Positions 24,201 to 36,039 are shown, counted from the stretch's first letter. The stretch is DNA of 64,000 nucleotides from Gymnopilus junonius (GCA_015501075.1 JADNYJ010000163.1:1-64000), one strand, 5' to 3'. Notes: generated from the letters alone by a model not told the origin. Numbers and translations: made by a program.

Positions 24201-25783
24201 ATGAGCCAGTCATCGAAGAGGCCGACTGCAATGAGCCAGGTAAGCTTTTGCACTGTTTTTTTTTATTTTCTCCACTTCAATTTACATCCTGCACCAGAAG
24301 GCGATGCCTACCACCCCCGGAAATAGGACGATACTTCCCCATCCTGCTCATCATCTCCGTCAGTCCAGACTCCATAACACATTGCTGCGACCCCGCGAGA
24401 CGTGTACCGCTCTTTGATTCCGATACGTGCTCATGTTGCAGCAGGGGCAGCACCAGTGACACCGACTAATGTCGCTCCCCATATCAACAATTTACCTCTC
24501 CAACAACGTCAACAGCGTCCGCCGCGTCCTCCACGTCAGCGGCTTGTGGTTCCTCCTATCCCAGCTGCCACTACAAATCCGACGCGCCATCCCCCAACTT
24601 TGTCGCTCTCCGGGTCCCAGACTGTCATCCAAACCGTAGAATCAGCATTCACAGTTTATGGCGAACGTCTTCAGGCAGATTTACGTGACTTCCGCGCATT
24701 GTGCACGACGCTGGTGGTGAAGGAATATCAGGACAAGCAGAGGTGGCATTCGCTTTGTATGAAGATGATGAGGGAGAGAGATGTCGAGAAGCAGAAAGTT
24801 CTGGCACTTGCTTGTTCTTTGAAGTCGTCTTCGGCTTCCCATGATTTGAGCAAAGGCATTGGGAACGTGCTGTCGAATGCGACAGCAGATGAGGCGACTC
24901 CTGCTGTGTCGCCTCCGGAGTCTCCTAGAGGATCTAAGAGGACCAGAGAGGACGTCAATGGTGCTTCTCAAGAGCAACCGACTAGCTTTCTTTTGGAACG
25001 TGTTGGTGTTACCACCCTTCCTATCCTTGACACTCTTCCACGTCCGACGTGTACCATCAATACGACAGCTTCGCCAGTCCACTCTCCACCTGGAAGTCCA
25101 TATGCACCGCCTTCTCCGCTTCCCGTTCCCCCTCTCTCGGGCTCAACAGACACAAATGCCTCTATCCCACCCATGTCTGCTTCGTCTTGTGGAGAAATGA
25201 TGTCGCCTGTCAGTCCACGACACGCCTCTAGAAGCGCCAGCCCTTATTCGCCTTATTCAGTTTCTTCCTCAAACTCGTCGCCATCCCTCCCGTCACCCCA
25301 AAATCTCTACGAAGAATTGGCTCCACCTATGAAGAGGCGCAAGTCTTGCGAGTCGGGCTTACCTCAGTTGGAAGTAGCGACCGTGGCTTCACCGCAAGAG
25401 GAAGATATCAAGCCTGTTACGTCGCCTGTTGGCATTAGATCTGCGTTGAAGACCAAGGAAATGAACATCCATTTACCTGGGGAGTTTCTTCACGTCGATC
25501 TCATGTACCTGCCCAAGAATGATATGCTTGTATGTCGGGCTTGTCTGTAAGTAGCCTTGGTTTAACTGCTACTTGGTTAATGACTCATTTGCATTTACAG
25601 CCTCAAATCAGAAAAGCAATCTCCACCTCCTGGCAGTCCTATCGTCTGCAAGTCTTTCCCCACTAACGCTCCTGGGACGACCTCCGGGACCATTGTCTAC
25701 GTGAGCATCCGGACGCATGTACGGATGTGGCGAGGTTACATCCTGCGGAGGTGTTTGAACTGAGGAGAAGATTAAACATGTAG
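24201..25783 (+). CDS. Ser/Pro-rich protein with C-terminal zinc-binding-like domain (paralogue)
   Basis: A shorter paralogue of the gene at 16023-22239. Three exons at the 5' end join as MSQSSKRPTAMSQ, then KAMPTTPGNRTILPHPAHHL, then GAAPVTPTNVAPHINN. A helical segment follows (VESAFTVYGERLQADLRDFR and KMMRERDVEKQKVLALACSL). Next is a long Ser/Pro tract with SP repeats (SPPGSPYAPPSPLPVPPLSG) and a basic patch (PPMKRRKS) that could be a nuclear signal. The C-terminus reads HVDLMYLPKNDMLVCRACL, an intron, SFPTNAP, then in the -1 frame WDDLRDHCLREHPDACTDVA and a stop at 25781. Without the frame change it would end at 25763. The frame change falls at the same codon as in the paralogue. Function is unknown; nuclear regulation is inference. 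Confidence 0.68.
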
Positions 25784-26122
25784 GGTTTTCTTCTTTTCAT
25801 GTGCTTCGATCGGTTTTCCTCTCTATTTTTCTTTTCTACTTTTTGGGTCTTGTTTCTGATGGCTTGTTCAAGTCGTCTCTGTAGAATATCTAACTCGTAT
25901 CCGCTAGGTACCATTTCACGTAGTATATCCTAATCCCCTATACCAACGCATCTGTAGCATCTTCAAATATCTTCTCACTTATCCCTTCATACATCTATAT
26001 GTATCAAACTTATGCTCATGAAAATATATGATTTTTCTTATGCTTTTCCCCATTCGATGTTGGTTTGAGGCTCCATTAATTAACGCTATGGAAATGCAAA
26101 ACAGTGTTTTCTAATCCACGCT
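25784..26122. other. Intergenic between convergent genes
   Basis: AT-rich 3' flanks of two convergent genes. Nothing else is seen. Confidence 0.5.
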
Positions 26123-27011
26123 TTAAAAGTTTCCATCATTGGCCTCTAAGAACAAATATTCTACCTCTAGTTCTTCTGCGTATGTTTCGCCAAAAACATT
26201 CCTAATCGCCTGCTTCCAACGATCCTCAATCTTGAAAGTTATCGCACCAGTATATTCCCAATACTCAGGGAACCAACCAGAGCATTCAAAGTCGACAAGG
26301 CCAGATAATCTTCCGTCCTGAATGAGGAAATTGTGCATCGCCAAATCACCATGAGTGAAGCAGAGTCTGTGGTTCTTGTTAAAGAGTTTCGCAGGGGCGA
26401 CGCGCCGAAATTCCTCGTAGACATCGCTGCCTTCGCCTTCGGGACACTGAGTTACCAGGAATCGATGAAACGCGGCAATGTTTGGCCAAGGTCCGACGAG
26501 ATGCTTTATATCTATGCGTCTCTGGAGATTGGACGTCTGCAGAAAGCTACCGACGACGTCTGTTGCTGGTGCCAGGGACCTTAACTGTCGAATCCAATCG
26601 CGCATGTCAGCTTCCAAGAAGCGCCAAGCAGTTCGTCAAATTGGCCAACAGCAGCATCAGTATCTGCGGGTATACCAGGTACACGCGTCATTAAAACGAA
26701 GAGATCGTTTCCCTCGTACACGACGTCCAAGATCCTTGGCACAGGGATTGTGGTGTTAACAGAGACAAAGACCGTAGCGAGAACTTCAGGAAGAGCGATT
26801 CGGCCACCAAATTTACAATACAGATTGAAAGGTAGGCGCTGTTTTCCCTGTCCTCCATCTAACTGTTCCCCGGGCCAGATTTTTCCGCCGACAAACCTAA
26901 GTAGGCGATAAATAGATAATCTGAAGGAATTAGGAATAGAACGCCAGAGTTTCCCAACCAAGGTGGTGCTTTGTAGTGGTCATTGGGGGACAATAGGGAG
27001 CTGAATTGCAT
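26123..27011 (-). CDS. Aminoglycoside-phosphotransferase-like small-molecule kinase
   Basis: A protein-kinase-like fold enzyme of the APH/choline-kinase group, which is greatly expanded in basidiomycetes. The N-terminal part reads LWRSIPNSFRLSIYRLLRFV. The adenine-side hinge lies in DVVYEGNDLFVLMTRVPGIP. The catalytic loop is LCFTHGDLAMHNFLI (HGDxxxHN) and the metal-binding motif is LVDFECSGWFPEYWEY. Two one-base breaks occur: near 26622 (LLGASWK should continue as FLEADMRDWIRQLRS) and near 26952 (the start MQFSSLLSPNDHYKAPPWLG joins KLWRSIPNS only with one extra A). Both repair by lengthening a run. The annotated start is the ATG upstream of the second break. Real substrate is unknown; antibiotic resistance should not be assumed. 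Confidence 0.82.
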
Positions 27012-28037
27012 GTATATGTGCGTTCACTGATTCACTTTGTAACCTGAAACTGTAAATCAGAAGGAAAATGGGGTAGGTATGGGGAGAGGGCCTTACACTA
27101 TCATATTATGCGTTAGAAAAGTAAGACTGGACAAAAAATACATTTGGGAATCGGCAGCATCGAGAGATTACGGATCATTGATCAAAGCATCATCTGACTC
27201 GTAAGCACATACTTATACGAATGTATACGAAATCAAATTGAAATTTAAAAAGAATCGAAATGGTTCTTTTTCTCTGCCAATACGTTTCGTAAGAGCCGTG
27301 GTATTGACGCAACACAGTTCTATCTCTCAACTCTCAAATCTGAGGCTGGGCCTGCCTAGCTTACTTGTCTCGTCGACCTTCCACTGTTCCAGGTAGATAA
27401 ATATACAAGGTGGGCTTTTTGAAGGCGAAAGCTCGGTTTTGACCTGTCGTAGACTGAATCACTGTCGTTGTCAGCCTGTTTTCGCTTGATGCTTAAATTG
27501 GTTCTGGACTATTGTCAAATCGCTCAAATGACAATGCTTGCCTCGGTCCGTCTTCTCTGAAGTTCTCCATTGCTTGGCAGGAACACTTCCAAGACTATCT
27601 GAACTTCGAAATCAACTTGAAATTATCGTGTTTGTCCAGGCATGTTCCCTTGTATGAAAATTGATGCTTATCGGGTTCTAGAAATGCGTCCTAACTTCCT
27701 GTGTTACGTTACAGAGGCCTTTTTTGACTCGAGTTGCTGCAGTTGCTGGTTTCCTCTAATGACTGTGGAAGTGGTACCCTTCTAGCTTGCGTGAGTTGAC
27801 CTAAAAGATGTACAGTGGGTTGATCGTTTACATGCCAAGCTTCACTTTGCGTTACGTCAAATGGGTTGGATGCTAGTGCGGCGAAGGTCTCCTTCCAACT
27901 CATGGACCACGTCAACGATCAAGCAGCCCTTTGTTCTAGTAGATCCGATGTCACTTTGACAGTACACCTGTTGTTCGTTCCTTTCTGCGCTTTTCTTTAT
28001 AACAGACTGGGAAGAGCGTTCTGCTCACCGTACGCAG
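27012..28037. other. Intergenic, divergent kinase and WSC genes
   Basis: A divergent promoter region of about 1 kb. I see no gene, RNA or repeat. Confidence 0.5.
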
Positions 28038-29818
28038 ATGACGCTGAACTGCTTACTTATTGGCATTATTGGGGTTTCCCTTGTAAGCATTGATAGCTTT
28101 GATTCATGCTATAGTCATTTATTCTTCAACACTTATAGCTTTCTGCGAAGGCCTCTCCAATGATTGATGCTCGACAAGCTAGTCTTCCTTCTGGGTGGTC
28201 TGCCGTTGGTTGCTACAGGTACTCCCTTTCCTATTCCATTGGCTGAGAGAATTTATGAAATATCCTTTGATCAGCGATAGTACTGCTTCACGAACCCTTC
28301 GCGTCGCGTCTTACACCGACGTGACTGGAATGACAATCGAGTCCTGCCTTGCGTTCTGCACTCCAGCAGGCTATAAATACGCAGGAGTCGAATTTTCTCG
28401 CGTACGTCAAGCATTTCCTTTTTTTTGGGAGTTAAGAAGTATATTTGATTAATCCTATCATGATTAGGAATGCTGTAAGTGGTTTTATTTTTATGCCTTT
28501 CTTTCGTAACTTACTTCCAATTTTGATTTCCAGATTGTGATAATGTGATACAATCTCCAGGAGCACCCATTTCTTCCAATTCTTGTAATATGGCTTGCAC
28601 TGGCGATGCCGACGAGATTTGTGGTGGTTCTGGAGCCATCAATGTCTTCCAAAGGTTATTGCAATCATCTATTTTTCCAAAATCGATTTCATGAAGTTTA
28701 CCCATTAGTTCTGCAACTACTACAACCACTCCTCCGCTACCACGACGACAGCAATCCCTGTGTCTACCCCAACTATTGTTCAGCAAACGGCACGTTCCAA
28801 TATACAGGGTGCTATCAGTATGTATCCAAATATGCAACATACTTTTGTGTGATGATGTTCGATAGAGATGGTGTTAGTGGGCTTCCAAGATCATTGACTC
28901 ACCAGTTGTCAATTTCGGGAGGTGTGACTGTCGAAAGTTGTACTGCTGCTTGCAAAGCTGCAGGATATACGCTCGCTGGTCTAGAATTTGCACAAGAGTG
29001 TTGGTGTGACTCCTACTTGCCCCTAGCTACACTTTCGCCCGATTCAGATTGCAATATGGTTTGCTTGGCCAACAGTGCTGAACTATGTGGGGCGGGCAAT
29101 CGCCTTGCTGTATACGTCGATACTACCGCGCCGCCTCTGGACCTTAATACGTGTCTAAACTCCGTACAACTCCAAGCTATCAGCCCTCCGATATTCAATT
29201 TTGACCTTGAGGGGCGATATATTCCTGCGTTCCCAGGTGCACCTGTCAGCGTCCCGGGTCTATTGGCGAATTGGCCAAAGCAGGGAGATTCAAACCTACA
29301 GATTCTGGCGGTAAGCCTTTCCTTCCTTTTTGTGCTTCTCCAATAGAGATGGCTGACGGGCAATGAATGATATCCATAGGCGAGGTCTTCCACCCAACCT
29401 CACACGTACAGTATAAGCAGCAGCGGTTCTTTGAACGAGTTCACGGCCAATCCCTTCCCAGGCTATGAACAGGGTTCTTGGGCATTGGAACCTATCCCTG
29501 GAACCATTTTCGAGTTCGAAGTAAACCTCTTTGGTGTGCCAAGTACCGCCATTGGATCTCACTTCTGCGCTCAGGTGAGAGGAGCAGGGATAACTTGGTT
29601 CCCAAGAAATTATACTAATGTTTCTTTATACAAAAATTCGTTCCCATCTTCAGCCTAACTTCTTGTCCGCCTCGACGTATATCGGACCACCCCTTCTGAG
29701 CGTCAACCATCAATCTGCGGTATGGGCATTTTGTGGTGCAGGTTTGACGTTCCAGCCTAACGCCACGAACTTTCCATGTTCGGAAATCATACTTGCTATG
29801 ACCCCGCCTGTCGTCTGA
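28038..29818 (+). CDS. Secreted protein with two WSC domains
   Basis: A cell-surface or secreted protein. Exon 1 gives a signal peptide (MTLNCLLIGIIGVSLLSAKA). WSC domain 1 starts LPSGWSAVGCY and runs through SYTDVTGMTIESCLAFC, AGYKYAGVEFSRECYCDN and CTGDADEICGGSGAINVF. A Thr/Pro-rich linker follows. WSC domain 2 runs FQYTGCYQDGVSGLPRSL, GGVTVESCTAACKAAGYTLA, CWCDSYLPL and ELCGAGNRLAVY. Each keeps the cysteine pattern of carbohydrate-binding WSC domains. The C-terminal third (from about 29.13 kb) contains FEFEVNLFGVPSTAIGSHFC and ends EIILAMTPPVV; I do not recognise that domain. About eight introns are used, some tiny. The linker needs two one-base additions (near 28743 and 28787) to stay Ser/Thr-rich and in frame. 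The start was chosen because the first intron splices the signal peptide to the WSC domain. Confidence 0.85.
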
Positions 29819-30099
29819 ATGGGTGGTGATATTATTATTACCCACAAGTTCAAGTAGTCCTATGATCCATGGTACAGGTTAATGGTCATGTCCCAGAAAT
29901 AGTAGTAAAACTCTTCATGGCTGGAATCGAACATAATCGTACTGCATTCACAAGTCTTCTGAATGTTGGCTTCTTGAGTTTGACCAACTCGTCCGGATCT
30001 CTATCGAGCCATATACATACATGAACAATAAATAAAATGTGTGCATGTAACATATTGCCGTTGCTATTCTACCTCTTCTTTCTGCACAGCCCAGTTAAA

Positions 30100-31260
30100 C
30101 TACAGCGTCAAAGAAGCCCAGAATGCCAGAGCTGCAAAGGAAGAACTTTTCATATTTAGGGACGCGTTTACAGTACTAGCAGATGTCTTTGCTCCAGAGG
30201 AATTCGAAGAAGAATTTGATTTTGCGGGAAGGAAAGAACGCTTGAAGAAAAAAATAGTTAGCTTTTATAAAGCCAAGAACATGCTCTCGACATACCTGTC
30301 AATGATATGAAGAACCCCATTGGCAATAATGACATTCGCAACGACGACATTAGCCTGGTTGACCATAACTGAATTGAGTGTACCAGACACCGTAATATTC
30401 ACATCGTCACCCTCGAGGGTGGGAAGGTTCATGGTAGACAGACGACTACTATACTCGACAGCGGGTACGACGTGATACTTCAGGACCGACTCGAGTTGGG
30501 AGGAGGTCAGGTTTTTGACAGAGCTGGCGGAGAGTGCATCATTGGTAGGTGCGAAGATTGTGATATTAGGCGTCGTATCGATGGTTGGCCATAGTCCAGC
30601 AGACGTTATAGCTGAAGCGAATGCTGTTGGGTTGGTGAAGGAGTTTACAATGGTTAGGTTGGTTGAGGCCATGACGGACACGGTGGGTGGGATCATAAGG
30701 ACGGTGTCAATAATATGAATAACGCCACCATCGAAGGTCAAGTCCTGGTAAATAAATTCACAATTCAGACTGATTAATTCATAAGTAGATGATACTTGAA
30801 CAGGAACCTACGGCTGTGGTTATAAATGATGGGGTCCTGAGCCCGCTGAAGATAGTAACGCCACCACCCTGGCCAGCAGCGAATTCGACTACCTGTCCAC
30901 CTGTAACATTCGTGAACGAGCTATTCGTAAGAAGGGTGCTGGGGAACACCGGCGTTAAGGTGATCGCGTTAGACTTGAAGGCGCCGTTGACGACATGGTA
31001 CTGTAGCAGAGCAGTCAAGGCACCAGGCGTTGCGACTGCTTGAGTACCTGCTGAAGAATTGAGGAACTTCATAACAGCATCGTTGCTGGGTGCCAGGAGG
31101 GTAACGTTCTTCGCGTTATTCAAAGTGCTGACGAGAGGTGCCTGCGTGTTTACAAGTGTCACTAGGCTGCTCAGTTGACTGTGAGCTCCCAGGACGCTGG
31201 TGAGTGATTGCGCTGAAGCGAGGCAGCAAGAGTAAGGGAAAAAATAGTCGTGAAGAGCAT
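30100..31260 (-). CDS. Fasciclin (FAS1) protein, GPI type, copy 1
   Basis: A secreted fasciclin-domain protein of the adhesion or wall type. The N-terminus MLFTTIFSLTLAAS is a signal peptide that joins ASAQSLTSVLGAHSQLSSLV after one added base near 31215. FAS1 domain 1 has NVTLLAPSNDAVMKFLN and ALLQYHVVNGAF. Domain 2 has DLTFDGGVIHIIDTVL, NITIFAPTNDAL and ESVLKYHVVPAV. The tail is Ser/Asn-rich and ends in a hydrophobic stretch (SFAALAFWASLTL), as expected for a GPI signal. The tail also needs one base near 30228. Tandem paralogue of 31612-32748, with the same exon plan: a short intron after GLRTPSFITTA and another before the tail. An open frame extends upstream of 31260 but lacks a signal peptide. 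Confidence 0.85.
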
Positions 31261-31611
31261 TAGAAGGAAAAGAAGCGTAGGACGAGAATAAGTGGTCGAT
31301 AGGTTGAGATATGAGGCAGTGAGGTAAACATATTTGTGCATCAGTTGATTCGAATAATTTTGGGCTTGGCAGCATCAAAAATATGGTTTAAAAATAGAAC
31401 AATGAACTGCATAATAGATGGTCGTCACCCTCGATTTCGAACGTTCGAGCTGTATATACGTAAGTAGCGGTATCTTTGATTAGATTAGCATTAGCGTAGT
31501 TTTGAGTCTAACCAATCTCCTCTTTACTCCAATTTCTAATGAACTAGTATTATTCTACTTCCCTGTTACTCTACACTTTCCTCCTGAGTGGCTCAATTAT
31601 AGCGAATTCAA
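31261..31611. other. Intergenic between fasciclin copies
   Basis: A 350-base spacer that should hold the promoter of copy 1. A weak TATATA sequence lies near 31452. Nothing else is seen. Confidence 0.5.
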
Positions 31612-32748
31612 CTACAACAGTAAAGAACCCATAAATACAATGGCAGCCAAAGAAGCACCCCTCGCGTTCAGAGACATGTTCATGATACCAGCAGCCGACG
31701 AATTAGCCGACGAGGCAGTCGAAGAAGAACTTGAAGCATTTGATCCTGAACTTGAAGGGACGGAGAGGACGCTTAAAGATAAACAACGAATTGTTAGCTC
31801 TGATTCACAGGAAGGCATAGCCCTGCGTACCTATCGAGAACATGAACAACACCATTCGCAACAATGACATCCGCAAGAACAACATTAGCCTTGTTAACCA
31901 TTACCGAACTTCCAGACACCATAATAGCCACATTGGCGCCCTCGACGGTGGGGAGGTTCATGGTTGACAGACGGCTACTGTACCCAGAGCGGGCACGACG
32001 TGATACTCCAAGACCGACGCGAGTTGGGAAGTGGAAAGGCCGCTGACCGTGCTGGCGATGGCAGAGAACGCGGCGTTGGTAGGCGCGAAGACGGTGATGT
32101 TGGGAGTGGTGTTGATAGTCGTCAATAATCCAGCGGACATTACAGCTGAGGCGAGTGAGGTGAGATTATTGGCCGTGGCAGTGTCGGAAACGGAAGGTGG
32201 GATCGTGAGCACGGTGTCGATGATATGAATAACACCACCGTCGAAAGTAATGTCCTAGGTTATGGGTTTAATTTTTGATCCACGATTCTTGAATGAGAAC
32301 GTACAGGTACGACAACGGACGATTTGGCTCTGAGTCCACTGAAGATATCAACGCCTCCACCCTGCTCGGCAACAGCTTCGACGACTTGGCCGCCTGTAAC
32401 ATTTGTGAAAGACGAGTTGGTAAGGAGGGTGCTGGCAAACACCGGTGTCGTGGTAAATGCTGTGGATTTGAAGGCACCATTGACGACATGGTATTCCAAC
32501 AGAGCAGCTACCGTGCCAGAGTCTGCGGCTGCACCAGCTGGTGAGTTGAGGAAGGTCATAATAGCATCGTTATGAGGCGCCAGGAGGGTAATGTTCGTCG
32601 CGCTAGTCAAAGCACTGACGACGGCTGGCTGACTGTTTAAAAGAGTGACGAGGTTGCTTAGTTGAGTCTGATTCTGCAGGACGCTGACGATGGATTGTGC
32701 TGAAGCTGAGGCGGCCAGAACAAGAGGAAGAATAGATTTAGTGTACAT
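31612..32748 (-). CDS. Fasciclin (FAS1) protein, GPI type, copy 2
   Basis: A secreted protein with two FAS1 domains. MYTKSILPLVLAASASAQS is a signal peptide. Domain 1 contains NITLLAPHNDAIMTFLN and ALLEYHVVNGAF, then TNVTGGQVVEAVAEQGG. After an intron, domain 2 starts DITFDGGVIHIIDTVL, followed by NITVFAPTNAAFSAI and ASVLEYHVVPAL. The tail is rich in Ser and Asn and ends with a hydrophobic GPI-type signal (GASLAAIVFMGSLLL). One base is missing near 31986, where VVPALG must continue YSSRLSTMNLPTVEG; lengthening the GGG run restores it. A TATA box lies 124 bases upstream. Role: surface adhesion or wall remodelling, by family analogy only. Confidence 0.87.
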
Positions 32749-33872
32749 AGTGGAAAAGAAAAGAAAGGTCGTGTGGGAGAACGAAAAAAAAGGACCACGA
32801 TCGACGCGGTTGTGGAGGTTGGAGAAAGAAGGCGAAGGAAAAGATAATGCGACAAGGTAAACTTGAAGACCTTTTTATACGAAATCATCATGCATTCGTG
32901 AGGTTTACTATCCGCAGTCACAGTTTTCAATCGAAGGTTGAGTTGAAAGGATTGAACAATTCTTAGCTACATCAAAAAATCGTTCAAAAATAGTGAGCAA
33001 CAACACGGATATAAACATCTCTTTATATTGACATGAATGTGCCGTGATAACTGAATGGGTAATTCAGGCACTTATTCATAAAAATTTCGTAAAATCCTTA
33101 CCATTTCACTTAATGTCTAAGCGTTGTGGTCAAATAAACCTATGATACTAAAGTGACAGAGGGAGCCAGTATAGTACGTAGTTGCGATGGCCATATGTAT
33201 CATCTGAACTTATTTCCCTCGACAGTCCAACGTAGGAGTTGAGAAGAACGAAGCCCACATCCTAATGCACATAAGTCCTACATATCAGTCAGAAGGTGTT
33301 GATGGAGGGGCTGCTTACCCCGAGGCGACGCGCCAATGCTGTGAATGAGCATCATATCGGTCGCGGCTGGATAACAGTTCTCATGACGCTGTCCATGACT
33401 GAGCGAAAACCCTCCAACTAAAATAGGCCTCGCCGACAAATGCCCACGAGGAGAACGCGATGAGTTGCCGTTCGTCAGGCCAACTGTTTTCATGGCAATA
33501 CTAACTGTGTGTAGCAGGGAAATAGAGTGTAGTCCGGGAGTGACATCATAGATGCTATCAGTGGCAGTGCTTCCAAGAAGAAATGCCGATTCGATAACGA
33601 TATTTACACGAAGGCTCGTATCCCATTGGTGGAAATTTGACAAGGTGGAATATTTTCAAAGATGAAAAATGATGTTGGTATGTCGCTCAAGGGCCGAGCT
33701 TGAGCTTACATGTAAACTGCCGAAGGATGGATGGTCTAGACCGTCCATTCACGATTAGATTAGATCAATAAGGTCACCTGACCATTAATTCACAAACAAA
33801 CGATCCCTTCCAAATTGAATTGAATCCTACTGAACTTTGATTTCAAACTTATACCTCTTTCTTCCGGATACC
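32749..33872. other. Intergenic, fasciclin 2 to NF-YC
   Basis: About 1.1 kb between divergent genes. It contains the fasciclin TATA box. An open frame at 33278-33643 (minus) shows no known motif, and I leave it out. Confidence 0.5.
32872..32879 (-). promoter_or_regulatory. TATA box of fasciclin copy 2
   Basis: The minus strand reads TATAAAAA, 124 bases before the ATG at 32748, with a pyrimidine-rich leader between. Sequence and spacing fit a core promoter. Confidence 0.5.
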
Positions 33873-34850
33873 ATGTCCTCGCACCAGCAACAGCAACCAT
33901 ACGTGCAAGCAGGCGAACCACTGAACGACTTCTTAAGGTCGTTCTGGCAACGCCAAATCGACGCTGCGGAGCAGGAAACACCGGATTATCGGCACCCACC
34001 ACTGCCTTTGGCGAGAATTAAGAAGGTCATGAAGAGTGATCCTGATGTTAAAGTGCGTTACTTTAATTGTGTGTAGAAGGGATGACATCTGACAACTTGA
34101 AAAGATGATTGCTGCAGATGGTACATATCCCTCCTTGTTCGCGTATGGTTTGGCGGAATGAGGTTCTGAAACCCGTCAATCTTTGCTTCTGTCCAGCTCC
34201 CATTTTATTCTGCAAAGCATGCGAAAGTGCGTTGAATAATTGATATCACCCAACTTATACTTATTTCTTCCTACACAAACCCATAGTATTCATAGCGGAA
34301 ATCACCGCCCGCGCTTTCATCGTCGCAGACTCCAACAAGCGGCGCACGCTCTCCAGAGCAGATATCGCCAAGGCTCTGAGCAAGGCTGACCAGTTCGATT
34401 TCCTGATTGATATTGTGCCTCGAGAGGAGGCTGGCTTTGGTAGTCCGATGAATGGAGGATCGGGGTCTGGTGGGGCTGGAGGAGCGGGCGGTGGGGCAGG
34501 GTCGGGCGGTACTGGAGGTGCAGCAGGAGGAGCAGGAGCGCCGAAGAAGGGGAGTGGGACAAGTAGTGGGAAAGATCATTCGGTATGTTTTCTTTCTGCC
34601 ACTGGGCTGGGCAGGGTCTTATGACGTTTTTCTGTTCCATATTAAGGGATCGACGCAAGAAGAGCAGGACATACACGGTTCGGATTCGACGATGAGGAGT
34701 AGTGAGACACTGGAAGAGGTGGGCTTACCGTACTATGTCCTATTCCTCTTCTCGGCCAGCATAACTGACCGGTGCTCTCTTCCACCTTCACAGCTCGACG
34801 TATTACTAGTGAGCCGACACCACTCACCGCAACACGGTTCTCTGTCGTAA
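33873..34850 (+). CDS. HAP5: CCAAT-binding factor subunit C (NF-YC/Hap5)
   Basis: This is the histone-fold subunit C of the heterotrimeric CCAAT-binding factor (Hap5 in yeast, HapE in Aspergillus). It pairs with NF-YB and recruits NF-YA to CCAAT boxes in the nucleus. The histone fold is spread over four exons: [50 protein letters not shown], then [21 protein letters not shown] Gly/Ala repeat tract follows (34.44-34.55 kb), then two short Ser/Glu-rich exons ending [10 protein letters not shown]. The start ATG at 33873 is the only one before the fold, and the N-terminus is Gln-rich ([10 protein letters not shown]). No frame breaks are seen. The glycine tract is species-specific in such proteins. 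Confidence 0.93.
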
Positions 34851-35292
34851 TTCAGGACAGGACCGCTAGGTCCCTCTTGACGGGTCTCGTCTTGTCCAGA
34901 CTTCTTCCTACGTCATCTTCCTTGGTATTTTCCCGAGGCCCCTTACTTTTTTACCTTCTTTCGCCGCTTACCTTTCTGCTATTATTATTTTCTGTTCAAG
35001 GGTTTGATACCTGTCATACTCTCTTTCCGGACGCTTTCTATATATTCTGTTTTTGTGACTTGCAATTGTCTAGCTCAGTCATCTCTCGAGTATCATTTTA
35101 TTTGCTTTGTAGATAGTTAAGGTTATTGTAGCGTAGGATTCTTAAAACTTGATGACTTCGACGTCAGTGAATGCCACTGAAGCATACTACCTGCAGTTAG
35201 ACTCTCCAAGTTTTTGTCGAATTGTTGAGTTGATGCTGCTCTTTGATTCTGACAGCATCAGTACAATAACTGTCTTTGCTTCAAACTCACAT

Positions 35293-35980
35293 ATGTCAAT
35301 CCGACCCGGAGACATCTTTGTTACCTTGTTCCTCCGCTCTGATTTGACGAGCTTTCATTGGGCTTTAACAATCTGTTCAGGGCAATCTGGGAACGATGGA
35401 AGAGGAAAAGATGATGAAGGAGGAGGAAGAAACAAATGGCTGAAGATGCACGCGAAGAATACACATGGTGGCGTTTGGCGGTACGAGTGCCTGGAGTTGG
35501 AAGGAAACGAGGATGGGGTGCTAGAGGATGCGAGCGTGCTCATTCAGATAGGTAAGTGATACTTTGACGCTTGTTCTAAAGGCGTTTTGGTATGTAGAAG
35601 AACTGAAATTGGTCTATTAAGGCAATCTTGCTACCACCGAACTCGCCACGACGATCTCTCAGATGGATACCCTCTTCAGAGAAATACCACACAGAACGGA
35701 TCGAATCGATGGGGGTCGCAAGACGAAGTATGATTGCATTATCTGGCTTAGGATGGCAGTCCGGAAACTAATGGAAGTGGGGATCCTCAATCTCAACTTG
35801 AGCTCGCCAATGAACGATTCGGGCCCTGACTCTGGAGGAAAGGGTGTGGGAGTGGTTAAGCTGGAAGAGGAGTGTCGTATGTATGGGGAGGGGTTTTTAC
35901 GGATTCAGAAGGGTAAAAAAAAGGAGGAAGACAGAATTATGCTGGTCAAGTCGAGGTTTTTGACCTACGCAGTGCGCTAA
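35293..35980 (+). CDS. Uncharacterised small Agaricomycete protein
   Basis: Two exons, cleanly joined (IQIG then NLATTELATTISQMDTLF). The N-terminus MSIRPGDIFVTLFLRSDLTS is followed by HWALTI, an acidic Gly-rich loop, and KMHAKNTHGGVWRYECLEL. Exon 2 contains the segment FREIPHRTDRIDGGRKTKYD followed by CIIWLRMAVRKLMEVGIL. This layout (PGDIFV, HWAL, HA-N-GG-WR-E, then C-IW---A---L---GI) resembles a small protein type I have often seen in mushroom genomes, without known function. I cannot name a domain with confidence. An upstream in-frame ATG at 35152 would add residues with no family character. It ends 60 bases before the tRNA-Asp gene. Confidence 0.65.
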
Positions 35981-36039
35981 AGTTGAGGGAGAGCCTGCAG
36001 GTAAGACTAATATAGTAGAGTAATAAGTTCATTAACATG

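Noticed and set aside
26123..27011. Antibiotic-resistance aminoglycoside kinase
   Set aside because: The motifs show only the APH fold. Fungal members are numerous and their substrates unknown.
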